7,162 nucleotides of DNA from an uncultured Actinomycetes bacterium (GTDB lineage: Bacteria > Actinomycetota > Acidimicrobiia > Acidimicrobiales > RAAP-2), in assembly GCA_903826715.1 (NCBI GenBank), contig CAIKFN010000113.1, positions 1-7,162 on the forward strand. The letters are read 5' to 3'. The notes beneath the pieces are model-generated. The model saw nothing but the letters and a program-made list of their open reading frames with translations. It was not told the origin of the DNA and ran no database searches. Positions 1 to 5,636 of the stretch are shown here, one piece after another; within the stretch, counting starts at the first letter, position 1; each line of letters opens with the position of its first letter. A program made the translations under genes and the position numbers.

Positions 1-247
1 ACTCATAGTGACTATTCGGGGGAGTGGAAATAACAACAAGATCAAGAAGCCCAGAATCGAGCATTTCACTTGCATTGCTGAATGCGGTTGCCTGTGGGGC
101 AAGTTCCAGCGCTGCCTCGACACGCTCTGGATTGGTGTCGCACACAGCCAAAAGCTCGAGACCGACTGTATTTTGGACTGCTTGGTTGTGCTCATGTCCG
201 ATTGCACCATATGCAAGTAGACCTACGCGAATAGTGCTTTTAGCCAT
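1..247 (-). CDS. Gfo/Idh/MocA-family oxidoreductase, N-terminal part (partial)
   Basis: The minus strand is open from an ATG at 247 to the left edge, giving 82 codons and one extra base; the C-terminal domain lies outside the window. The product begins MAKSTIRVGLLAYGAIGHEH. It shows a beta strand then a dinucleotide-binding loop at residues 12-17, an acidic residue after the second strand (VCDTNPERV, residues 35-43), and the family motif ISTPPNSHYE at 73-82. Together these mark the Rossmann domain of Gfo/Idh/MocA NAD(P)-dependent dehydrogenases, cytosolic enzymes acting mostly on sugars, inositols or their derivatives. The substrate cannot be assigned from this part. The nucleotide loop reads AYGAIG, with alanine in place of the usual first glycine. 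No Shine-Dalgarno is visible; a TAAACT box ends 8 nt before the ATG, suggesting a leaderless message. The gene diverges from the tRNA-Arg gene. Confidence 0.85.
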   Translation of the reverse strand, partial: MAKSTIRVGLLAYGAIGHEHNQAVQNTVGLELLAVCDTNPERVEAALELAPQATAFSNASEMLDSGLLDLVVISTPPNSHYE

Positions 248-255
248 AAAAGATG

Positions 256-261
256 AGTTTA
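256..261 (-). promoter_or_regulatory. Candidate -10 box of a leaderless promoter for the oxidoreductase gene
   Basis: On the minus strand the sequence TAAACT fits the actinobacterial TANNNT pattern and ends 8 nt before the ATG at 247. That spacing would start transcription at or next to the start codon, which agrees with the absence of a ribosome binding site. No good -35 hexamer is seen at 16-18 bp. The assignment is from pattern and position only. Confidence 0.35.
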
Positions 262-311
262 TTTGTTTTTACAGAATTGGAAACGCAAGCAGGTAACAAC
301 AAAGTCACAAC

Positions 312-362
312 TTGAGGAACATACGTTTTTCACCTTGAATGCGCTCCAGTAGCCTTTAGATA
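312..362 (+). promoter_or_regulatory. Candidate promoter region for tRNA-Arg (and possibly the DMT transporter)
   Basis: Two overlapping hexamer pairs can be read. One is TTGAGG (312-317), 17 bp, TTGAAT (335-340). The other is TTGAAT (335-340) used as a -35, 16 bp, TAGATA (357-362). Neither -10 is close to consensus. Either would start transcription upstream of the tRNA 5' end at 381. This region from 248 to 380 holds no gene that I can see. Confidence 0.3.
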
Positions 363-380
363 GATGTTGCATCATCATTA

Positions 381-455
381 GCTCCCGTAGCTCAGGGGAT
401 AGAGCATCGGTTTCCTAAACCGTGAGCGCAGGTTCGAATCCTGCCGGGGGCACCA
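381..455 (+). tRNA. tRNA-Arg, anticodon CCU
   Basis: This 75-nt gene folds as a full cloverleaf with an encoded 3' CCA (453-455). The acceptor stem is GCTCCCG (381-387) with CGGGGGC (445-451), with one G-U pair. The D stem is GCTC (390-393) with GAGC (402-405). The anticodon stem spans 407-411 and 419-423, with a T-T mismatch at its outer pair, and a 7-nt loop TTCCTAA. The T stem is GCAGG (428-432) with CCTGC (440-444) around TTCGAAT. The anticodon at 414-416 is CCT, which reads the arginine codon AGG. The variable loop is short (424-427). The transporter gene downstream begins 19 nt after the CCA, so both may share one transcript. Confidence 0.97.
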
Positions 456-474
456 AATAGAACTGACGTAGCGT

Positions 475-1371
475 ATGGCTATGGCGAATGGGATAACACT
501 TAATTTCATACTCGCCATATTCTTTGGACTTCTTACTGCGGGAGTAAATGCAGTGGCAGTTATTACCCAGCACATTGCGAGTAATCGATTGCAGGGTTCA
601 GGTCGTGGCGCACGTGTTGTTATTGATTTAATCAAGCAACCACTTTGGTGGATTGGGTGGATTGCGCTTTTTGGATCGTTACTATTTCAGGCGCTGGCAC
701 TTAACTTTGGACCTGTTGGATTAGTGCAGCCGCTACTCATCAGTGAGCTAATGCTCGCTCTACTTATACGGAGGCTCTGGTTTCATCAGAATCTTCAAAA
801 GACAACGGTTGCCTCCTCATTTTTTGTGACCATATTTCTAGTCATGTTCATTGTTCTGGCGACTCCGTCAAGTGGTGACGGTAAAACGACATCTTCAACA
901 TGGCTCTATTTATTGCTGTCGTGCTCAATTGTGATTGCAGCACTTGTTCTTGGTGGTCAGCGAGGAAGCGCGCGACGAAGAGCGGGATTTTTCGGAACGG
1001 CTACGGCAATCTCGTGGGCCTTAAACGCTGTCCTTATAAAGGAACTTACCAACAGCGTTGGTTTGCATGGATACCTTGGTTCATTGACACATTGGCCGGT
1101 CTATGCATTTATCGTGTGTGGCGCTGTTGGACTCTACTGTGAGCAAGTTGCGCTCTACATTGGCCCGCTAAGCGTCTCTCAACCCTGCATTGTGATTATT
1201 GATCCACTGGTCAGTGTCGTGTTCGGAGTAGTTGTCTTCGGCGAACATTGGCATGGTGGCACAACGCGACTCATTAGTGGAATCGTGTTGCTAATTGCCA
1301 TATCAATTAGTTCGTGGTTCCTGATTGAATCAACTCCAGAAACTATGTCTCCTACAAGTAGCGCTGCTTAA
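475..1371 (+). CDS. DMT-superfamily (EamA/NIPA-like) membrane transporter
   Basis: This 298-residue protein is almost wholly hydrophobic, with about nine visible membrane segments (roughly residues 9-30, 57-77, 79-101, 111-131, 142-161, 168-189, 205-226, 231-256, 264-285). The two halves look like an internal duplication: GPVGLVQPLL at 79-88 echoes GPLSVSQP at 230-237, the latter followed by a hydrophobic helix ending VVFGEHW (253-259). This two-repeat design is typical of drug/metabolite transporters of the inner membrane; the exported or imported compound is unknown. The start is fixed to 475 or 481, because an in-frame TAG sits at 469-471. No clear Shine-Dalgarno precedes either ATG. The tail after residue 286 is short, polar and rich in Ser, Thr and Pro. 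Its TAA stop shares TTAA with the stop of the convergent NCS1 permease gene. Confidence 0.85.
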   Translation: MAMANGITLNFILAIFFGLLTAGVNAVAVITQHIASNRLQGSGRGARVVIDLIKQPLWWIGWIALFGSLLFQALALNFGPVGLVQPLLISELMLALLIRRLWFHQNLQKTTVASSFFVTIFLVMFIVLATPSSGDGKTTSSTWLYLLLSCSIVIAALVLGGQRGSARRRAGFFGTATAISWALNAVLIKELTNSVGLHGYLGSLTHWPVYAFIVCGAVGLYCEQVALYIGPLSVSQPCIVIIDPLVSVVFGVVVFGEHWHGGTTRLISGIVLLIAISISSWFLIESTPETMSPTSSAA

Positions 1372-2828
1372 GCCTCTTGCTTTTCAACATCCTTGCGGTG
1401 AAGCACATAGGTCGCTGCGAAACTGAGCACTAATGCTGCGAGCACACCAAGGTTTGCGTACGCCCAGGCTCCAGACTTTCCACCAAGCCCGAGAGGCTTA
1501 AGTAGGTATCCCTGCCACGTGAGCCACGAAGCAGAAGAGTTTGTTACAAGTCCCCAGCCAATGAAGCTGCAAATAATGGTTGTAATGATTGGTGTTACTC
1601 GAACATCGCCGTATCGTCCAGTGGTGCTAAAGAGATCAGCCTCTGCATAGTCCTTTCTACGCAGTGCCATGTCCGCTAAAAATACTCCACACCACGCAGC
1701 AATTAGAACACCCACAGTTATTAGGAAACCTTCGAATTGGTACAGGAAGTTACCTGAGACAAAAACAATGTAGATAGTTCCAAGCACCATGATTGTTCCG
1801 TCAACACCAGCTGCCGCAAAACGAGGAATCTTTATTCCAGCCGCGAGCATTGACAGTCCAGAAGAGTAAATGTCTAGAACCGCTCCACCAACGAGTCCGA
1901 GAATCGCGACGATGGCAAAAGGCACCAGGAACCACGTTGGCAGCAGCGTTGCTAATGCACCAACTGGGTCAGCACCAACTGCAGTACTCAGTTTGCTCGA
2001 TGATCCAGCAAGCAGGAGTCCAAAGAACAAAAGAATTATTGGTGCGACTGATGCACCGAATGTTGTCCAGCCCACAACTCCACGAGTTGACGCCTTGCGC
2101 GGCAGGTAGCGCGAGTAGTCCGCTGCAGCGTTCACCCATCCGAGGCCGAACCCAGTCATAACGAATACGAGTCCACCAATAAGGGCCTGTGCTGAGCCAC
2201 TGTGGATGTGCGAAACGCTGTGCCAACTGATGTGTTTGAAGGTGAGGGCAATAAAGACCACTGTTAGAACTCCAGTCACAACAGTGATGATTGCCTGCAT
2301 GCGCATAATTAGGTCAAAGCCCATTACACCACCAGCAATGATGAGTGAAGCGATCACAATCATCGCAACAATTTTTACGCCCGTTCCGCCACCCCAGCCA
2401 ATGCGAGTGAAGACAGTTGATGTTGCCAGAACCGCAATCACGGTAAGTGCTGTCTCCCAGCCAACGGTGAGTAACCAAGAAATTGCAGAAGGAAGTCGAT
2501 TTCCTCTCACCCCATAAGCAGCTCGGCTGAGCACCATTGTTGGCGCGGAGCCCTTCTTTCCAGCTGTTGCAATAACGCCACAAAGCCAGAAGCTGAAGAC
2601 TATTCCAATGATGCCAACAATGATTGCTTGCCAGAATGAGATGCCAAATCCAAGGACATATGTTCCATAGCTAAGACCAAGAACTGATATGTTTGCTCCA
2701 AACCATGGCCAAAAGAGTTCACGAGGCTGTCCCTTGCGCTCACTCTCGTTGATGGTGTTGATCCCATTTTCTTCAATACGAAGGACGGAAGAATCTGTTC
2801 CAAGAATTTGGTCAATTTCGCTACTCAT
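1368..2828 (-). CDS. NCS1-family nucleobase/nucleoside-type permease (purine-cytosine permease-like)
   Basis: This 486-residue protein has about twelve hydrophobic segments between residues 41 and 476 and a charged N-terminus, the normal size for the NCS1 (cytosine/purine, uracil, thiamine, allantoin permease) family, which imports nucleobases and related compounds with a cation across the inner membrane. Family marks include WPWFGANIS (40-48), GSAPTMVLSRAAYGVRGN (93-110), GWVNAAADYSRYLPR (230-244) and DIYSSGLS (319-326). The ATG at 2828 is supported by AGGAG four bases upstream and by a promoter at 2870-2898. It is transcribed away from an ADP-ribosylglycohydrolase-family gene and a PfkB kinase, so it probably imports the compound they process. 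The substrate is open: a nucleobase, nucleoside or similar heterocycle. Its stop overlaps that of the DMT gene by four bases, so no terminator fits between them. Confidence 0.9.
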   Translation of the reverse strand: MSSEIDQILGTDSSVLRIEENGINTINESERKGQPRELFWPWFGANISVLGLSYGTYVLGFGISFWQAIIVGIIGIVFSFWLCGVIATAGKKGSAPTMVLSRAAYGVRGNRLPSAISWLLTVGWETALTVIAVLATSTVFTRIGWGGGTGVKIVAMIVIASLIIAGGVMGFDLIMRMQAIITVVTGVLTVVFIALTFKHISWHSVSHIHSGSAQALIGGLVFVMTGFGLGWVNAAADYSRYLPRKASTRGVVGWTTFGASVAPIILLFFGLLLAGSSSKLSTAVGADPVGALATLLPTWFLVPFAIVAILGLVGGAVLDIYSSGLSMLAAGIKIPRFAAAGVDGTIMVLGTIYIVFVSGNFLYQFEGFLITVGVLIAAWCGVFLADMALRRKDYAEADLFSTTGRYGDVRVTPIITTIICSFIGWGLVTNSSASWLTWQGYLLKPLGLGGKSGAWAYANLGVLAALVLSFAATYVLHRKDVEKQEA

Positions 2829-2832
2829 GGCG

Positions 2833-2837
2833 CTCCT
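2833..2837 (-). promoter_or_regulatory. Ribosome binding site of the NCS1 permease gene
   Basis: AGGAG is read on the minus strand, four bases before the ATG at 2828. It is a good Shine-Dalgarno match, and it contrasts with the oxidoreductase, DMT and glycohydrolase genes, which have none. It fixes the permease start. Confidence 0.75.
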
Positions 2838-2850
2838 ATAAACGTTCTGG

Positions 2851-2877
2851 TTGAACTACTTTTTGAGACTTTATAAG
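2851..2877 (+). promoter_or_regulatory. Candidate plus-strand promoter facing the glycohydrolase-kinase pair
   Basis: TTGAAC (2851-2856) is followed by TATAAG (2872-2877) with a short 15-bp spacer, or by TAAGTT (2874-2879) with a 17-bp spacer. The -10 overlaps the minus-strand TATAAA because the core TTATAA is self-complementary. Transcription from here would give a leader of about 60 nt before the ATG at 2947, but that leader has no Shine-Dalgarno. The leaderless alternative at 2933-2938 competes with this reading. Confidence 0.4.
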
Positions 2878-2898
2878 TTTGGCACGAGGACCTTGCAA
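2870..2898 (-). promoter_or_regulatory. Sigma70-type promoter for the NCS1 permease gene
   Basis: On the minus strand TTGCAA (2893-2898) is followed, after a 17-bp spacer, by TATAAA (2870-2875). The -10 matches consensus at 5 of 6 positions and the -35 at 4 of 6. Transcription would begin near 2863, giving a leader of about 35 nt that contains the AGGAG site. The -35 overlaps the TGCAA/TTGCA inverted repeat, which would let a bound regulator block this promoter. Confidence 0.6.
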
Positions 2899-2917
2899 AT
2901 TCTTGCATTCACTTGCG
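2892..2917. promoter_or_regulatory. Candidate operator: TGCAA/TTGCA inverted repeat inside three phased TTGC repeats
   Basis: CTTGC occurs at 2892-2896, 2902-2906 and 2912-2916, exactly 10 bp apart, so all three lie on one face of the helix. Positions 2894-2907 also form a perfect inverted repeat, TGCAA then ATTC then TTGCA. The site covers the -35 of the NCS1 promoter and lies downstream of one candidate promoter, or upstream of the other, for the divergent genes. A regulator bound here could control both directions. No regulator gene is present in the window. A 5-bp inverted repeat alone could occur by chance. Confidence 0.35.
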
Positions 2918-2932
2918 AAGTTACGTCGCTAG

Positions 2933-2938
2933 TAAGTT
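2933..2938 (+). promoter_or_regulatory. Candidate -10 box of a leaderless promoter for the glycohydrolase gene
   Basis: TAAGTT fits TANNNT and ends 8 nt before the ATG at 2947, the same geometry as the TAAACT box before the oxidoreductase gene. It would place the transcript start at about the first base of the start codon, explaining the lack of a Shine-Dalgarno. No good -35 is seen at the usual spacing. Confidence 0.3.
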
Positions 2939-2946
2939 TCGTAGTG

Positions 2947-3933
2947 ATGAGTACAAGCACGGAATTATCTCGTTCATACGGTGCATTAGTAGGGCTCGCA
3001 ATAGGCGACGCCCTCGGCATGCCAACTCAGTCGCTTAGCTATGAAGTAATTCGAGAACAATTTCACAAGGTAAAAACATTTAATGACCCATCACCGCAGC
3101 ACCCCTACGCGGCGGGGCTAAAGGCCGGAATGGTTACTGACGACACCGAACAGTCGTTACTAGTTGCCTCGCTCCTCGCATCGAAGAATGGTGAGTTCGA
3201 TCAACGTGAATTTGCCAAGCAACTCATTTCGTGGGAAGAGTCAATTCGTGATCGTGGTTTACTCGACTTACTCGGCCCATCAACAAAAGCGGCACTAACA
3301 AATTTGCAGGCTGGAATGGACCCGGCACTCGCTGGTCTCGGTGGTACAACAAATGGTGCAGCAATGCGAATAGCGCCCGTTGGGATTATCTGTCCAAGTA
3401 CTGACATCGACAGACTGGTTAATAAGGTCATAGAAGTCAGCATGCTCACTCACAACACATCAAGTGCGCTCGGTGCCGCAGCTGCAGTAGCTGGCATCAT
3501 CAGCGGGTCTATTGATTCGTTAGCCCCAACCTATGCGGTGGCTTTAGGCATTGAAGCTGCAGAGCGAGCTGCAATGCATGGATTTCAAGATGGCGGGGAC
3601 ATTGTTGCGAGAATCAAAAGGGCAGTGGTCATTGCGTCATCAGGTGACGACGAACAGTTACGTAAAGAGATTGGCACTTCTGTTAATGCCACCCAGTCTG
3701 TTCCATGTGCGATTGGGCTATTCGTGATGTACCAGAATAATCCGTGGGAAGGATGCTGCATCGCGGCATCAATTGGCGACGATACTGACACCATTGCAGC
3801 CATTGCTGGTGCGATGCTTGGTGCTTCATGTGGTCCTGATGGATTTCCAGGAAACGCAATAAATACCGTTGAAACAATAAACAGTCTCAATCTTCGAGGT
3901 GTGGCGCAGGACCTTCTGGCGCTTCGTCACTAA
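2947..3933 (+). CDS. ADP-ribosylglycohydrolase-family protein (possible nucleoside-type N-glycosidase)
   Basis: This 328-residue protein carries the full set of metal-site motifs of the ADP-ribosylglycohydrolase (ARH/DraG) family: GLAIGDALGMPTQ (16-28), TDDTEQSLL (64-72), GGTTNGAAMRIAPVG (132-146), a Thr-His element (THN, 168-170) and GDDTDTIAAIAGAMLGA (277-293). Likely metal ligands are T64, D65, D66, D279, D281 and T282. Family members hydrolyse N-glycosidic or O-glycosidic ADP-ribose bonds using two divalent metal ions. Here the context, between an NCS1 permease and a PfkB kinase, suggests cleavage of a small imported ribosyl compound rather than de-modification of a protein; that is inference. 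I chose ATG 2947 because the family fold begins at once after it. The open frame extends to a TTG at 2851, but those 32 extra codons are unlike the family and overlap promoter elements. The kinase gene follows 12 bp downstream. Confidence 0.88.
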   Translation: MSTSTELSRSYGALVGLAIGDALGMPTQSLSYEVIREQFHKVKTFNDPSPQHPYAAGLKAGMVTDDTEQSLLVASLLASKNGEFDQREFAKQLISWEESIRDRGLLDLLGPSTKAALTNLQAGMDPALAGLGGTTNGAAMRIAPVGIICPSTDIDRLVNKVIEVSMLTHNTSSALGAAAAVAGIISGSIDSLAPTYAVALGIEAAERAAMHGFQDGGDIVARIKRAVVIASSGDDEQLRKEIGTSVNATQSVPCAIGLFVMYQNNPWEGCCIAASIGDDTDTIAAIAGAMLGASCGPDGFPGNAINTVETINSLNLRGVAQDLLALRH

Positions 3934-3945
3934 GGTAAATACGAA

Positions 3946-4875
3946 ATGACTACTTCGCCACGACTATTTGATCTCGACACTGTGATGCTCGACGTGGTGG
4001 CGATGATTGACACACTCCCAACACGTGGAAATGATGCTGAAGTTTTACAGCGTTTAGTAACACCAGGCGGTGGGTTCAACGTCATGTCTGCAGCCAGGCG
4101 CCAGGGGATGGAAGTTACTTACGCTGGCCAGCTCGGTAATGGTCCGTTCGCTGAAATTGCCAAGAAGGCACTTCTCGCTGAAGGAATTCAAATTTCAGTT
4201 CCAACAAATAACTCGCAAGATCTCGGTCTTTGTTTTGTGCTGGTTGAAAATGGGGGAGAGCGAACTTTTGTTACTTCACCGGGCGCCGAAGGGGCACTCA
4301 CTCTTAACGACTTATCAGTAATAGATGTGAAGCCAGGGGACTACGTCTTTGTGTCTGGTTACAACTTCGTCTACCCAGACATCTGTGCAACATCGGCGAC
4401 TTGGCTACATGGGATTTCTCAGGATGCTGTAGTTATCTTTGATCCAGGTCCTCGCGGGTCAGACATCCCTAGTGATGTGCTCAATGCACTTATGGCCAGG
4501 AGTAATTGGTTGGTCTGCAACGAACCTGAAGCGATTGCACTTACCAAAACAAAATCGCTTGATGATGCACTCGTAAAGCTTTCAGAGTTCAAAGTTCAAA
4601 CAGGTGTTGTTGTTCGTGTTGCTGAGCGCGGTTGTATTTTGCTGCAAGCAAAGAACTCTCCACAAGTCATCCCTGGATTTAGTGCTGATGTCATTGACAC
4701 CACTGGTGCTGGCGATACCCACGGTGGAGTGTTTATTGCGGAACTAGCAAAAGGTACGAAAGTAGTGGAAGCTTTGACACGAGCAAACGCTGCGTGCGCA
4801 ATTGCTATTGGCAAACTTGGTCCAGCGACTGCTCCAAATTCCGAAGAAGTAACCGCGTTCCTAGCGAAGAACTAG
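3946..4875 (+). CDS. PfkB-family carbohydrate/nucleoside kinase
   Basis: This 309-residue cytosolic kinase has both PfkB signatures: [14 protein letters not shown] (41-54) near the N-terminus and [13 protein letters not shown] (251-263) near the C-terminus, with D257 as the expected catalytic base. The NEPE motif at 192-195 matches the NxxE element that helps place Mg-ATP, and RVAERG (224-229) fits the strand before the ATP site. The length is normal for ribokinase-type enzymes, which transfer phosphate from ATP to a sugar or nucleoside hydroxyl. AAGG (3932-3935), overlapping the upstream stop, is a usable ribosome site 10 nt before the ATG. With the glycohydrolase upstream it probably phosphorylates the released ribose-like sugar, or the nucleoside itself; sequence alone does not separate these. 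Its TAG stop shares CTAG with the stop of the convergent ABC ATPase gene. Confidence 0.9.
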   Translation: MTTSPRLFDLDTVMLDVVAMIDTLPTRGNDAEVLQRLVTPGGGFNVMSAARRQGMEVTYAGQLGNGPFAEIAKKALLAEGIQISVPTNNSQDLGLCFVLVENGGERTFVTSPGAEGALTLNDLSVIDVKPGDYVFVSGYNFVYPDICATSATWLHGISQDAVVIFDPGPRGSDIPSDVLNALMARSNWLVCNEPEAIALTKTKSLDDALVKLSEFKVQTGVVVRVAERGCILLQAKNSPQVIPGFSADVIDTTGAGDTHGGVFIAELAKGTKVVEALTRANAACAIAIGKLGPATAPNSEEVTAFLAKN

Positions 4876-5636
4876 AGCACCTTCGAAAGAAAGAGCTTTA
4901 ACCGGTCTGATGATGGAGAAATGAGTACTTGTCTCGGATCCCCAGACTCTTCAATTACGCCTTGGTCTAAGAAATAGACAGAATTTGCAACTTCGCGAGC
5001 GAAGTTCATCTCGTGCGTCACAACAACCATGGTCATGCCTGACCTAGCCAAGTCCTTCATTACGTCAAGTACTTCACCAACAAGTTCCGGATCGAGCGCT
5101 GATGTTGGCTCATCAAACAACATCAGCTTCGGCTCCATCGCAAGCGCACGGGCAATCGCCACGCGCTGCTGTTGACCGCCAGACAATTGGCTGGGGTAGT
5201 TCTTTTCCTTGCCGCTAAGTCCCACTCGCTCAAGTAGTACTCGGGCTTTACCTATTGCTACTTCTTCTGAGATTCCCTTGACCTTGGTTTGGCCAACAGT
5301 GATGTTATCGAGCACATTCATGTGTGCAAAGAGGTTGAAGCGCTGAAATACCATTCCAATTTGCGCGCGCTCGGAGCACAGTTGCTTGTCGCTTCTCTCG
5401 TAGAGTTTTCCATCACGTGCTTCGTAGCCAACAAGCTCGCCGTCAACACGTAGTTCACCAGCGTCATGCTTTTCAAGGTGGTTAATGCATCGAAGAAGTG
5501 TGCTCTTTCCTGAGCCTGATGGCCCAATTAGACACGTCACTTCGCCGCGTGCAACCTCAATGTCTACGCCACGTAGAACTTCAACGCCGCCATATGACTT
5601 TGTAACGCCCATGGCGTGCACCATTGGAATTGTCAT
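4872..5636 (-). CDS. Amino-acid ABC transporter ATP-binding protein (GlnQ/HisP-like)
   Basis: This 254-residue protein is a complete polar amino-acid-type ABC ATPase. It shows Walker [10 protein letters not shown] (38-46), Q-loop Q98 in MVFQRFNLF, signature LSGGQQQR (151-158), Walker B LMLFDE (171-176), D-loop SALD (179-182) and switch histidine H208 in VVVTHE. It powers import by binding the cytoplasmic coupling helices of the permease encoded just upstream. The ATG at 5636 overlaps the permease stop as ATGA, a sign of translational coupling, and AAGGAA lies five bases upstream. The gene is the last of the binding protein-permease-ATPase operon. Its stop overlaps that of the PfkB kinase gene by CTAG, leaving no space for a terminator between them. 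The transported amino acid cannot be read from this subunit. Confidence 0.95.
   Translation of the reverse strand: MTIPMVHAMGVTKSYGGVEVLRGVDIEVARGEVTCLIGPSGSGKSTLLRCINHLEKHDAGELRVDGELVGYEARDGKLYERSDKQLCSERAQIGMVFQRFNLFAHMNVLDNITVGQTKVKGISEEVAIGKARVLLERVGLSGKEKNYPSQLSGGQQQRVAIARALAMEPKLMLFDEPTSALDPELVGEVLDVMKDLARSGMTMVVVTHEMNFAREVANSVYFLDQGVIEESGDPRQVLISPSSDRLKLFLSKVL

Noticed and set aside
378..635. Minus-strand open frame of 85 codons overlapping the tRNA gene
   Set aside because: Its C-terminal part (CPRQDSNLRSRF and following) is the well-known false peptide made by translating the antisense strand of a tRNA gene; the rest is antisense to the DMT gene.
1793..2583. Several open frames of 79-122 codons inside the NCS1 gene on both strands
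   Set aside because: They overlap a gene with clear family motifs, show no recognisable domains, and are shadow frames.
2844..2856. Inverted repeat GTTC-N5-GAAC in the divergent region
   Set aside because: Four-base arms are expected by chance in a region this size, and it is not part of a larger symmetric block.
2851..2946. N-terminal extension of the glycohydrolase from a TTG at 2851
   Set aside because: The 32 extra residues do not resemble the family, cover promoter-like elements, and the conserved fold starts just after the ATG at 2947.
2829..2946. Riboswitch or attenuator in the divergent leader regions
   Set aside because: The permease leader is only about 35 nt, and no stable hairpin or known aptamer pattern is visible in either direction.
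3201..3890. Minus-strand open frames inside the glycohydrolase gene
   Set aside because: They are antisense to a well-supported gene and their composition follows from its codons.
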